A stretch of DNA of 64,000 bases from Evansella caseinilytica (lineage in GTDB: Bacteria; Bacillota; Bacilli; Bacillales; Salisediminibacteriaceae). Positions 25,970 through 34,983 of the stretch are shown in pieces (the stretch's first letter is position 1; every line of letters begins with the position of its first letter). The notes beneath the pieces are model-generated. The model saw only the letters and a program-made list of their open reading frames with translations. It was not told the origin of the DNA and did not search any database. The stretch covers positions 124,001 through 188,000 of the forward strand of contig NZ_FNPI01000007.1 in the NCBI RefSeq assembly GCF_900107275.1, written 5' to 3'. Both the position numbers and the translations under genes were made by a program.

Positions 25970-27535
25970 TCAACCGCTGGCTTCCTTCTTATTCATCTGC
26001 TGCATATATTGTCTGCGGTAGGCAGACGGGGATATTTTTTCGTATTTTTTAAACTTGCTGTGGAAATAATCCACATTGCTGTAGCCGATCGCTTCCGCCA
26101 CCTGGTAAACCTTGTATCCATCAAGCAGCAGCTTTTTCCCGTTTTCAATTCTGATTTTATCGAGATAGGTATTGAAGTATTCCCCGGTAAAATTTTTGAA
26201 CAATTTCCCTAGATAGGCACTGTTATAATTAAATACTTCTGCAAGGGTTTCCAGTTTGAGGTTCTCGTTATACCTTCTGTTGATGAAGTCGATCATTTTC
26301 TTCATCTGTGTTTCCGTATCTCCATGGGAAAGGCACTTCATAATTTTTTCCATGAGTTGTTTAGAGAATTTCACTAATTCAGCGATGTTGCGCTGCTGAT
26401 ACACCTCGATAACCTGTTCCGATAAGCGGGAAATTTCCTCTCTTTCGCGCTCGTTCGTTGAGCCCGACAGCTTGCTGATTGTCCCCGACAAGATTTTCAC
26501 AAATGCGTTTTTGATTTTCTTCTCGCATAATTCATCGTTGCAATGGATGATGTCCTGCAGTAAAGATTCCACTAGGTCCTTTCTGCCGACATCGGCTGCA
26601 AAATACAGTTTCTCGATAATTTCCCCTGCATCCACTTCCTTTCCCGCCACCGGTTTCGTCACAAGGCTGGCGCTCGTAATCATCCCATTGGTATCGTGAA
26701 AAAATTTATTTTTCATTAACTGCAACGCGTCTTCATATGCCTGCCCAAGGTCGCAAAACCGGGTTACGGATGGGCCTAATGCCGCATAAAACCCGATATC
26801 ATCAGGATGAATCAATTCACGCAACTCATTATATAACCTTTGCGAACGCTGTCCATTTGAATAAGTCCGGTTTGTCATTACCACAAGATAAGGGTCATTC
26901 CAGAAAACAACACCTTGGTTCTGTTGAAAATATTTTTGCAACAGCTGTTTTATCAATCCAGGATGTCCAATAGCGTCGATGGGTTCTTCCAGTTTGATGA
27001 GGATAAATGCATATCTGCTCCACGACAGGTCTAAAGATTCTAGCACTGGAGCGGTGATTTCTTCCAAAACTTCCTGTCCGCCATAAGAGAGGCCGGATAA
27101 CAGGAGTTGTTCCCGCTTCACTCCGATGTCATTGTATTCAAGCTGCTTTCTCTCCGACTCATGGCGCAACGTTTCCTTAATACTTTGAAGATACTCTATC
27201 AGTTCATCTTCATCCACAGGCTTTAACATGTAGCCGGCAACATCGCTCGTAATCGCCTTTCTGGCGTAATTAAAATCGGCATAGCCGCTTAAAATAAGAA
27301 ATTGGATGGAAGTATCCGCATCCCTGATCTTTTTGATGAGCTCCAAACCATCCATTCCTGTCATGCGAATATCGGAAATAATTAAGTCAGGCGAATGGTT
27401 CTGGTACATCAGATACGCTTCCAGCCCATTCCCGGCAAGGCCGACGACTTGAAACCCGTAATCTTCCCATGTAATCAGCGTTTTCAACCCAACTCTCACA
27501 ACCGGCTCATCATCAACAATAAGCACTTTATACAT
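25970..27535 (-). CDS. Response regulator with AraC output domain (YesN-like)
   Basis: About 521 residues. The receiver domain is at the N-terminus (MYKVLIVDDEPVVR, the phosphorylated Asp in PDLIISDIRM near 54, Lys in MLKPVDE near 105). A long middle region follows, and the C-terminal AraC-type double HTH (FNYNSAYLGKLFKNFTGEYF and VAEAIGYSNVDYFHSKFKKY) binds DNA. GAGGGGG lies 6 bases before ATG 27535; the upstream ATGs overlap that site. It overlaps the end of the kinase gene by 8 bases. In B. subtilis YesM/YesN-type pairs control genes for plant cell-wall sugars, so this one probably controls the transporter and glycosidases around it. Confidence 0.9.
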   Translation of the reverse strand: MYKVLIVDDEPVVRVGLKTLITWEDYGFQVVGLAGNGLEAYLMYQNHSPDLIISDIRMTGMDGLELIKKIRDADTSIQFLILSGYADFNYARKAITSDVAGYMLKPVDEDELIEYLQSIKETLRHESERKQLEYNDIGVKREQLLLSGLSYGGQEVLEEITAPVLESLDLSWSRYAFILIKLEEPIDAIGHPGLIKQLLQKYFQQNQGVVFWNDPYLVVMTNRTYSNGQRSQRLYNELRELIHPDDIGFYAALGPSVTRFCDLGQAYEDALQLMKNKFFHDTNGMITSASLVTKPVAGKEVDAGEIIEKLYFAADVGRKDLVESLLQDIIHCNDELCEKKIKNAFVKILSGTISKLSGSTNEREREEISRLSEQVIEVYQQRNIAELVKFSKQLMEKIMKCLSHGDTETQMKKMIDFINRRYNENLKLETLAEVFNYNSAYLGKLFKNFTGEYFNTYLDKIRIENGKKLLLDGYKVYQVAEAIGYSNVDYFHSKFKKYEKISPSAYRRQYMQQMNKKEASG

Positions 27536-29327
27536 TTTCATCCCCCTCTTTTTTTCCAACAGGTATTCTGAAAGAAACGCGTGTGCCTTTTTGATAATTG
27601 CTGTCTATTATCAATCCGCTTTTCGGACCGTATGTTAATATCAGCCGTTCATGAACATTCCGCAGGCCAATCCGGTTTTCCTCATCGTCCATCATCGACA
27701 AGCTTTGAAAAATTTGCAGCTTCTTCTCCTCCGTAATACCGATGCCGTTATCAACCACCTGGACGACGACTTCATCATGCATCAGCCTTGTTTCTAATAT
27801 GACCTGTCCACCTTGATGTTTTTTTTCAAGGCCGTGGATGACGGCGTTTTCCACCAACGGCTGAATAATTAACGGCGGGATATTGATGGCAGCGGTTTCC
27901 GGATCAATATGAATATCGTATTGTAGCCGGTCCTCGAAGCGGAATTGCTGAATATCGAGGTAAGCCCTGACCAGTTCCACTTCATCAGATAACGATATTT
28001 TTCCTCCACCGATCTCCAGGCTTCTCCTAAGCAGTTTACCAAGCTTTTTCACAATCTGAGATATTTCCTTTTCGCCCCTCATATGGGCTTTCATCCGAAT
28101 CGTTTCCAGCGCGTTGAACAAAAAATGCGGATTGATTTGACTGGCAAGCATCTTTAGCTTTATTTCACTTTGCCTCTGTTCGAGCATTCTTTTTTCCGTA
28201 TTTTTCGCTTCCACTTCTTTAAGCAGCTTTTTGATGCTTTCCCTCATTAAATAAAATTGCTTGGATAGTTGTCCGACTTCATCTTTTCCGGCAATGACGG
28301 AAGTGTCCGATAAGTCGCCTTCTTCTACTTTTTTAATCTGGCGGCTCAATTGAAAGAGGCGTTTGGAAATAAGGCGGGAAAAAACATAGATTAATATAAA
28401 CGCGATGATAATGCTGATAAAAATAACGATAAGTCCAAGATAAACAAAGCGGTCGGCATCTCTTACAATCTCGGAATTCGGAATGATCTGCATAATGCGC
28501 AAGTCGTTAGCGCTCATGTTCATCACGATGCTGTCGACGATAATTTGCGAGGGGATGTCGAAAACAACCGCTTCAAATCTCCCCGTTTCCCCCTGTAATA
28601 CCGGCTGAGAGCTCGTGACATCGCCTAAGTTGTAGCCGAGATATTCCCGTTGATTGGTGGAAATAATATTATTTTCCTCATCCACGATCAGTGTAGGGGT
28701 AGGTTCCTGCAATAAGGTCCAATCCAAATATTCCGTATTGACATTGATGACTAGCATACCGCTCGTTCGATGTTCCACATAGTTGATCACTCTTACTAAG
28801 CTTAGAAACTTTTCATTGCCCTTCGTTTCGTCCTGGATATAGTACCATCCCATAAGACCTTGTCCCATTGTTGCGAGCTGAAACCAACGGGTTTCCTTGA
28901 CTTGTCCCGTATCCGGAATAAACCTCCAGTTATTCAACATCGAAGGATTGTCTATATAAAAACGTATATTCGTTATTTCTTGATAATACCGGATAATACT
29001 GTCAAAATCAGTATAGTTTTTATAAGCGGCGACAACTTCAAATATTGATTCGTAGTCGGTGTTAACTAGTTCTTTCAACCTTTGGTCAAAAAGCGCATTA
29101 TCCGCTACGTAAATCGGCGCGGCTAAAAATTCCGCCGTCCGCTTCTTGATCCTGTCCACATCGTTGTTCGTTTGCTCAATGGCATTGTCCAATGCCATCT
29201 GCCTCAGTTCATAGGTTAAAAATATCCCGACGATTAAGACTGGGATAATAACGACAACGATAAACGAAAAAACAAGCTTATTACGAATCTTCATGTCATT
29301 AAACCGATGAATAAAAAACTTTTTCAT
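27528..29327 (-). CDS. Sensor histidine kinase (YesM-like)
   Basis: About 599 residues. TM1 (about 18-38), an extracellular sensor of roughly 250 residues, TM2 (about 290-315), HAMP, then the His_kinase domain with QINPHFLFNALETIRMKAHM (phospho-His near 405) and a HATPase domain with LVENAVIHGLE and the glycine-rich VVDNGIGI. Such kinases sense an extracellular sugar or transporter state. ATG 29327 has GGAGA 7 bases upstream; the 23 extra residues of the longer frame have no support. A cre-like site lies about 40 bases upstream. Confidence 0.9.
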   Translation of the reverse strand: MKKFFIHRFNDMKIRNKLVFSFIVVVIIPVLIVGIFLTYELRQMALDNAIEQTNNDVDRIKKRTAEFLAAPIYVADNALFDQRLKELVNTDYESIFEVVAAYKNYTDFDSIIRYYQEITNIRFYIDNPSMLNNWRFIPDTGQVKETRWFQLATMGQGLMGWYYIQDETKGNEKFLSLVRVINYVEHRTSGMLVINVNTEYLDWTLLQEPTPTLIVDEENNIISTNQREYLGYNLGDVTSSQPVLQGETGRFEAVVFDIPSQIIVDSIVMNMSANDLRIMQIIPNSEIVRDADRFVYLGLIVIFISIIIAFILIYVFSRLISKRLFQLSRQIKKVEEGDLSDTSVIAGKDEVGQLSKQFYLMRESIKKLLKEVEAKNTEKRMLEQRQSEIKLKMLASQINPHFLFNALETIRMKAHMRGEKEISQIVKKLGKLLRRSLEIGGGKISLSDEVELVRAYLDIQQFRFEDRLQYDIHIDPETAAINIPPLIIQPLVENAVIHGLEKKHQGGQVILETRLMHDEVVVQVVDNGIGITEEKKLQIFQSLSMMDDEENRIGLRNVHERLILTYGPKSGLIIDSNYQKGTRVSFRIPVGKKEGDENV

Positions 29328-29364
29328 GTTATCTTCTCCAGGTTGTTGGTTTTTAATCGCCTCC

Positions 29365-29378
29365 GGTAAACGCTTACA
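29365..29378. promoter_or_regulatory. cre-like CcpA site before the kinase gene
   Basis: Minus strand TGTAAGCGTTTACC fits TGWAARCGYTWWCW at 13 of 14 positions. Its place about 40 bases before the start suggests carbon catabolite repression of the two-component pair. Confidence 0.6.
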
Positions 29379-29586
29379 TAAAATGACTTTATACAATATT
29401 TTTAATTATACAGTACGAAATCATCAACAATCCACGACCTAATTATGGCTTTTTTCATATAAAAATTAGTGATTTCACCGGAACACGGCGGTGTCGCAAA
29501 TAGCTGATTGTACAAAAAAGGATGATGCATTTTTTCACTTCAGTTTTCACATTGCTTTTTAAAGCGATTTTTCAACAACAACAAAT

Positions 29587-29624
29587 AGGGTGTCACAAAA
29601 AGATTTTTCCTTTGGTGACACCCT
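29587..29624. terminator. GTGTCA-type hairpin after the GH95-like gene
   Basis: AGGGTGTCACCAAAGG and CTTTTTGTGACACCCT on the minus strand form a strong stem 50 bases past the stop; related to the GTGTCTC hairpins of family B. Confidence 0.6.
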
Positions 29625-29677
29625 GACGCAACGAGTTACTTTTCCGGTACCATGGTCCCATACTGCTCCATTGTCCA

Positions 29678-32047
29678 CTACTCCAATATAATCTCAAAGG
29701 TACTCGGAACATTTTTTTTCAACGCTAACGCAACGGTCGTCCTGTTTTTCCTCTCCATCGCAACGGATGTTTTTACAGCCTCGATTTCTTCGATTCCTTG
29801 GCGAACGATGATATCGACAACTTGATCCTTCCTTGAAGTCACCGTTACGCTGATTTTTTTCGCAGCAAGATCCCACGTCAATTCCTCAAGCAGAAGCTGT
29901 CCCCTTCCAAGCATGCCTTTGATGGTTCCTTTCGACAGCTCCGCTGGAACAGCAGGCAGTAGCTCGAGAACACCAGGGTACGTATACGCGGTCATTTCCA
30001 TCACCAACGTCGGCAGACTGCAGCTGGCATCCACGTTGTATATTTCACGGGACGGATTATGGGAGGTAACTAAGCTGGAATAGATGTAGTCCCCTTCTTC
30101 CAGCAGCAATCTCATATTTTCCAGCACAACCTCCGGTTTCTTCATCCGGGCTCCGACGATTCCCGAATGCATGACGCCATGAGCGGAGTAATTTTCCCTG
30201 CCTTTTTTCCAAAGGGCTGTCACTGCTGCCTGAAATAAATCACGGTTGGCATCCGGCGTGATTTCATGCCCGGGCCATACGGGATAAAGATGGGAAATAT
30301 GGCGATGATCATAATTGTCATCCAAATCCTTATGCACCCATTCCTTCAATGCGCCGTCATCATTTATCTGATAGCCCGGTAATTTTTCCAGCATTTCCTT
30401 CCATTTTGGAATATTGTCCTGCTCTACCCCGAGTTCTTCACAGGCAGCGATTAAATACGTATACAACTCCTTCGCCACAGCAATGTCCATCGTCGCATTG
30501 ATCGTCGCCTGGCTCGGCTGCCAGCCCCGGTCTAACAAATCTTCGCGAATAGCAGGCGTATTTTCCGGCGAATAAGACGGAATGAACATCGCCTTGCCGT
30601 TTTCATCATATTCCGTCAGAAAATCCTCATAAAACAGCGCTATTTCCTTCATCAGCGGCAGCGTGCGCTCCAGGAAAAATTTGGTGTCGCCGCTGATTTG
30701 ATACCACTCGTAAAACGGGAGAACCAGCCACTGAGCTCCGGCCGTCCAAAATCCCAATGGCCAGTCCACATTAAAATGCGTATGAATATTATGATTTCCA
30801 TCGGTCCGGCAGCCTGCGAGAAATCCTCGGCAGCCGTACATCGTTTTCGCATTGATTTTCCAATCGGGAGCAATTTTTTCAATAAGCCTAAAGTAGCCTT
30901 CCATCGCTTCCGGCATATTTCCGATGCCGCCGCCGGATACAGCGAGGTTGACATTCGCGTCCGTCGTGAAGTCTCCGCTCCAAGCCGGACGCCATTCTCC
31001 CGTCCAAAGACCGACAAGATTCGGCGGATAATCGCCGGAAGCGCAAAGAAAAACATAGCGCCCCATGTCAAACATTTTTTGCAGCAGCTGTTTATTGACA
31101 CCGCTGGTCTTTTTCGCCAGCAGCTCTTCCGTCGTCACATTTTCATCCAGCTCTTCGTTGATTGTAAAGCTGACGCGGTTAAAAATTGATCCGTGCACAT
31201 TCACATGGCGTTTGAGCAAAGCGGGATAGCCATGGTGAATGACGGAAAGGATGTCTTCATACAGCTTATTTTGCTTGTCATATGCAGCCCGTTTATTTTC
31301 CAGCGGCGCTATTTTTGTTAAAATAAGAACTTCTTTTGCATCCGTTATAACAAGCTTTTCCTTTTCCGCCGTTACACTGCCGCAGTTTGTATGTACAACG
31401 GACAACCCGGTATAACCCTTGCTTGTTTTTGCATACGCACAGGAAAACGACAGCGTGTTGTTTTCTGATCCGATTTCACACCTCTCGGCACTGCCCTCGT
31501 GAACAAAGTCATCAATGGCAAGCTCGCCATTAATGACCGTCCCTTGTTTGGCGGTCATTTGCAAAACAATGACGTTGTCCGCGCGGGAAATAAACAGCTT
31601 GCGAATGTATTCATCTGCCGCATCCTTCCAGTGGACCTTCACTTCCCCCGTTTCAAAATCCACCGTCCGCAAATAATCGTAAACCGGCCCGGTTGATTCC
31701 ATTTGAAATTTCAAGGCGTATGCCGGGTGGAAAGCGTCCGTAAACAACAGCGGGTGACCGGATTTGTCAGAGAACAGCTCGGCGGCATCGCGAAATCTTC
31801 CATTTTTCATCAATGTCCTGATCTCACCTAAATACGGGGAAAGATCGTTGTTTTGAACAACCTCATCATGGAATGGCTCATAGAGCTTTTCATGATTTAA
31901 AATGATCGTTTCCTTTAAAGGATCGCCATAAACAAGCGCTCCCGTTTTTCCGTTTCCGGTAACAAGCGCTTCCTGCCAACAGGAAGCTGATTGTCCGCTC
32001 ATTAATCCTCGTTTCGGCATATAGCCAAGTCGCATCTCCTTCTGCAT
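29678..32047 (-). CDS. Glycoside hydrolase, GH95-like (alpha-L-fucosidase/galactosidase group)
   Basis: About 789 residues. The N-terminal beta-sandwich carries WQEALVTGNGKTGALVYGDP and IILNHEKLYEP, the typical GH95 opening; an (alpha/alpha)6 barrel follows (GLWTGEWRPAWSGDFTTDAN near 365, PSYSPENTPA near 505, HRHISHLYPVWPG near 600), then a C-terminal beta domain with LELLPAVPAELSKGTIKGM and GRGQLLLEELTWD. GH95 enzymes cut alpha-1,2-fucose or alpha-L-galactose from plant polymers. There is no signal peptide, so it works on imported oligosaccharides. The start is ATG 32047, 5 bases after AGGAGGAG; a CcpA-like palindrome (CGAAAGCACTTTCA) lies about 20 bases upstream. The exact substrate is inferred from the neighbouring alpha-xylosidase. 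Confidence 0.8.
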   Translation of the reverse strand: MQKEMRLGYMPKRGLMSGQSASCWQEALVTGNGKTGALVYGDPLKETIILNHEKLYEPFHDEVVQNNDLSPYLGEIRTLMKNGRFRDAAELFSDKSGHPLLFTDAFHPAYALKFQMESTGPVYDYLRTVDFETGEVKVHWKDAADEYIRKLFISRADNVIVLQMTAKQGTVINGELAIDDFVHEGSAERCEIGSENNTLSFSCAYAKTSKGYTGLSVVHTNCGSVTAEKEKLVITDAKEVLILTKIAPLENKRAAYDKQNKLYEDILSVIHHGYPALLKRHVNVHGSIFNRVSFTINEELDENVTTEELLAKKTSGVNKQLLQKMFDMGRYVFLCASGDYPPNLVGLWTGEWRPAWSGDFTTDANVNLAVSGGGIGNMPEAMEGYFRLIEKIAPDWKINAKTMYGCRGFLAGCRTDGNHNIHTHFNVDWPLGFWTAGAQWLVLPFYEWYQISGDTKFFLERTLPLMKEIALFYEDFLTEYDENGKAMFIPSYSPENTPAIREDLLDRGWQPSQATINATMDIAVAKELYTYLIAACEELGVEQDNIPKWKEMLEKLPGYQINDDGALKEWVHKDLDDNYDHRHISHLYPVWPGHEITPDANRDLFQAAVTALWKKGRENYSAHGVMHSGIVGARMKKPEVVLENMRLLLEEGDYIYSSLVTSHNPSREIYNVDASCSLPTLVMEMTAYTYPGVLELLPAVPAELSKGTIKGMLGRGQLLLEELTWDLAAKKISVTVTSRKDQVVDIIVRQGIEEIEAVKTSVAMERKNRTTVALALKKNVPSTFEIILE

Positions 32048-32071
32048 ATATACTCCTCCTGCCCATTGCTT

Positions 32072-32085
32072 TTCGAAAGCACTTT
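32072..32085. promoter_or_regulatory. cre-like palindrome before the GH95-like gene
   Basis: CGAAAGCACTTTCA is a near-perfect dyad with two deviations from TGAAAGCGCTTTCA. Carbon catabolite repression is plausible. Confidence 0.4.
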
Positions 32086-32130
32086 CATAATAACATATAA
32101 ACAAGATTCAGAAACCCTAATAATTGCATA

Positions 32131-32170
32131 CAAAATTGTACGGGACCATGTCCCGCACAATTTTGTGAAC
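32131..32170. repeat. Family C palindrome between helD and the GH95-like gene
   Basis: CAAAATTGTACGGGACCATGTCCCGCACAATTTTGTGAAC, about 70 bases past the helD stop. It is oriented opposite to the copies that sit directly on minus-strand stops. Confidence 0.75.
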
Positions 32171-32238
32171 TTTCAGCAAAGGGAACAATACGCCTTCAGA
32201 ATGGAGATTGACATTTTGTTTTTCATGATAAATCCTAA

Positions 32239-34581
32239 TTACAACAAGTGGTACGTGCTTTCGTCCACCTCGTCCAAAAACCTCGTTCGCGGTCCGGCCG
32301 AAAAAAGGTGGAGCTCATGCATCGCTCTTGTACAGGCTGTATAGAACAGCTTTCTTTCCGCCGCTTGACCATAGCGCTCGTCTGCTGCATTGTAGATAAT
32401 CACCGCGTCGAATTCAATTCCTTTTGCCAAATAAGCAGGCAGGACTAAAATTCCTTTACTGAAAGTCTGCGCCGCTTTATCCATCAGCTGAACATTGAAC
32501 TGCTCGCCAAGCTCCCTAAAAGCAATCCGGCTTTCTTTCGCTGTTTTGCAAATAACCGCAATTGTCTGATGGCCGCTCTCCTGCAGCAGACTTATCCGCA
32601 GCAGCATTTTTTCCAAGAACTGCTTTTTATCATTCGTTTCCGTGAGGGTCGGCTTTTCACCATCGCGGTTAAACGGCTCAATCTCTTCTCCTCCGGCAAT
32701 CAAGCGCTTTGTAAACTCAACGATCGGCCGCGTAGAACGGTAGCTCCTTTTCAAGGTAATCCGTGTATGTTCCACCCCTGCAAACACCTCCGGAGATAAC
32801 AGCGTCGGTGAATTCATCGTATGTGCAAAGATCGCCTGATTCCCATCCCCTAAAATCGTCATGCGGCTGTTCGGAAACAGCTGTTTAAAAAAAGCAAATT
32901 GGAACGGGGAATAATCCTGCGCTTCATCGATGAATAAATGCCGGATTGTCGTATTGGATTTTTTCCCCCTTAATTGGTCGGAAAAGTACAAATACGGTGT
33001 CGCGTCTTCATGCTTCAACTCATTTTTATCCAGTTCCTCCACCGTTAAGGAACAAATGTCTGCCCATTCATCCGGCAGATCCGCGGCACGTGAAAGCATC
33101 CTTGTCCCATCGTCAGTAAACAGCCGGCGGTACATCCGCTTCACATCGGCAAAAAACAGTTTCTTAATCGCTATTTTTACCGGCTTCAGCCGCTGCTTTA
33201 CAATTTGTTTCGCGAGCAGTTTTTCCTCCATGTCAAAATCGTTAAACGTAACGTCGTCTTCGCTTTTTATACTTTCAATTTCCCTGAAAACCCGCAAGTA
33301 CTCCTCTTTATCCATCAGCTCGATTTCCGCTTTTACCCAATCGTTTTTCCATTCTTTTTTTTGAAAAATTGCCAGTTCCCGCAGCAGCCACTCGGCGGTC
33401 AAATGAAGGCGGTTCGAGATGGAATTGGCATTGTCAAGGGAGTAAAAATGCTCGCTGATTTCATTGGCGGAAAAAATCGCAGCGCCTCTGAATGTTATCG
33501 CTTTGAAAATGATTCCCTGATGGGAAAGTAATGCAAGATATGCATCGATGACCTTTTTAAACTCGTCCGTCGCTTTGTATCGAATCGCCGCCATTCTTGC
33601 TGTTTTTCCAGACGCCTCATGATCCGAGTATATATACTCCATCTGATCAAACGGGTCCTCTATCGTAAATTCCCTGCCCAACCGCTGTTCAACGTAAGAT
33701 TGGAACGTCGTCTGCTGCATGTTTTCTTCGCCTAGCTCCGGCAGCACCGTTGCCACATAGCTGTTAAAAAGAAAGTTTGGCGAAAACAGCATCATGTTAT
33801 CCGCCTGAAGCTGTCCGCGGTACCGATAGAGTAAGTATGCGACACGTTGTAGCGCAGCTGATGTTTTGCCGCTACCTGCCACTCCCTGAACGATAAGGTA
33901 TTTGCTTTTTTCATTGCGGATAATTTGATTTTGCTCTTTCTGGATCGTTGCCACAATCGTTTTCATCTGCGTGTTTGCATTGTTGCTCAGTACTTCCTGC
34001 AGCATTTCATCGCCGATCGTGACGCCCGTATCAAACATGCTTTTCAGCCTGCCGTTTTTAATGATATATTGACGCTTTAACTCTATCTCCCCTGCGATCG
34101 TTGCATTCGGAACCTCGTATTCCGCAGGTCCGGGAGAATAGTTGTAATACAAGCTGGAAATCGGGGCGCGCCAATCATAGATGAGAAATTGGTCCTCGCT
34201 TTCATCCATTAATGAAGCCAGTCCGATATAAATTTTTTCAGCCTGCTCTTCTCCGTTTTCCCGAAAATCGATTCGTCCAAAAAATGGAGAATAGGCCAGT
34301 CTTCGAAGGCTTTGAAGCTGTTTATAAGATTGCTTATGTGCCCGTTCCCGTTCAGAAAGCAGTTCTACTTGCTGCTTAATGCTCGTGAAGGTTTCACCTA
34401 CTTCGTGAATGTCATCAAGATTGATTGTCACATCATCCCAAAAGTTTCGCCGGAGCTCGATGATGCTTTCTTTTAAATCTCCCGCATTTTCTGTAATCGT
34501 ATCCAGCTTTCGTTCGATTGCCAACTTGACGTTGTCAACGTACTTCTGTTCGATCAGCCAATCATCATTCCGTTTGGTCAC
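32239..34581 (-). CDS. helD: RNA polymerase recycling helicase HelD
   Basis: 780 residues, close to B. subtilis HelD (YvgS). A coiled-coil N-terminus inserts into RNA polymerase channels; the UvrD/Rep-like motor shows Walker A GVAGSGKTSAALQRV near 240, FIDEAQDYSPFQF near 570 and ILGDGNQAIFAH near 600, and KRSYRST near 645. HelD removes DNA and RNA from stalled RNA polymerase using ATP. GTG start with GGGGAG 9 bases upstream. The promoter region is shared with a divergent small transcript. Confidence 0.92.
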   Translation of the reverse strand: MTKRNDDWLIEQKYVDNVKLAIERKLDTITENAGDLKESIIELRRNFWDDVTINLDDIHEVGETFTSIKQQVELLSERERAHKQSYKQLQSLRRLAYSPFFGRIDFRENGEEQAEKIYIGLASLMDESEDQFLIYDWRAPISSLYYNYSPGPAEYEVPNATIAGEIELKRQYIIKNGRLKSMFDTGVTIGDEMLQEVLSNNANTQMKTIVATIQKEQNQIIRNEKSKYLIVQGVAGSGKTSAALQRVAYLLYRYRGQLQADNMMLFSPNFLFNSYVATVLPELGEENMQQTTFQSYVEQRLGREFTIEDPFDQMEYIYSDHEASGKTARMAAIRYKATDEFKKVIDAYLALLSHQGIIFKAITFRGAAIFSANEISEHFYSLDNANSISNRLHLTAEWLLRELAIFQKKEWKNDWVKAEIELMDKEEYLRVFREIESIKSEDDVTFNDFDMEEKLLAKQIVKQRLKPVKIAIKKLFFADVKRMYRRLFTDDGTRMLSRAADLPDEWADICSLTVEELDKNELKHEDATPYLYFSDQLRGKKSNTTIRHLFIDEAQDYSPFQFAFFKQLFPNSRMTILGDGNQAIFAHTMNSPTLLSPEVFAGVEHTRITLKRSYRSTRPIVEFTKRLIAGGEEIEPFNRDGEKPTLTETNDKKQFLEKMLLRISLLQESGHQTIAVICKTAKESRIAFRELGEQFNVQLMDKAAQTFSKGILVLPAYLAKGIEFDAVIIYNAADERYGQAAERKLFYTACTRAMHELHLFSAGPRTRFLDEVDESTYHLL

Positions 34582-34605
34582 TTAGCCACACTCCCCAAAA
34601 AAAGT

Positions 34606-34634
34606 TTGACAAACATCCGCTCATAATGTATAAT
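34606..34634 (+). promoter_or_regulatory. Consensus sigma-A promoter
   Basis: TTGACA (34606-34611), 17-base spacer, TATAAT (34629-34634): both hexamers and spacing are perfect. It points away from helD into a stretch without an annotated gene that ends at a terminator about 170 bp downstream. Confidence 0.8.
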
Positions 34635-34711
34635 ATAAATTAGGGATATTATACATTGGTTTACGAGGTATTTTAAAAACACAGTTAATATTACCACGAG
34701 TGTGTTGTTTG

Positions 34712-34804
34712 ATGCAATACATATCAAGGATTTATATTAGTGCGCTCATTCGAAATCAAGGGCAGCAGGAAAAAAGAAGAATGAAAGCGGCGGCGATCGG
34801 CTAA
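34712..34804 (+). CDS. Possible 30-aa peptide gene
   Basis: ATG (or TTG three bases before) to TAA, 30 residues, hydrophobic/aromatic first half and a strongly basic second half (QQEKRRMK). Its position inside a well-defined transcription unit is the main support; the weak Shine-Dalgarno sequence is against it. Confidence 0.3.
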   Translation: MQYISRIYISALIRNQGQQEKRRMKAAAIG

Positions 34805-34808
34805 TAGT

Positions 34809-34840
34809 AAAAAGCATCCTTCGTGAAGGGTGCTTTTTTT
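34809..34840 (+). terminator. Rho-independent terminator of the small transcript
   Basis: AAAAGCATCCTTC-GTGA-AGGGTGCTTTTTTTT: strong stem, tetraloop-like turn, eight T. Confidence 0.85.
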
Positions 34841-34945
34841 TGCAAAATGACGGCTTCGTTATATCACGAGCTGTTCCGTTTGTTTCCATTATAGGATACG
34901 TTCCCCTCACTCCGCTGCCGAATATTATATCTCTCAACAATAATT

Positions 34946-34983
34946 GTTCACAAAAATGTGCGGGACATGGTCCCGCACATTTA
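34946..34983. repeat. Family C palindrome next to the isomerase stop
   Basis: GTTCACAAAAATGTGCGGGACATGGTCCCGCACATTT directly follows the stop codon of the minus-strand isomerase gene. Confidence 0.75.

Larger units (their letters stand above)
34641..34840 (+). ncRNA. Candidate small RNA (promoter to terminator, about 200 nt)
   Basis: Bounded by the perfect promoter at 34606-34634 and the terminator at 34809-34840. It contains a 30-codon frame at 34712-34804 (product begins MQYISRIYISALIRN), whose only ribosome site is a weak GAGTG 9-10 bases upstream. It may be a regulatory RNA, a small mRNA, or both. Confidence 0.5.

Noticed and set aside
30652-31189. Frames of 149 and 163 codons on both strands
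   Set aside because: Both lie inside the GH95-like gene, whose frame has clear family motifs.
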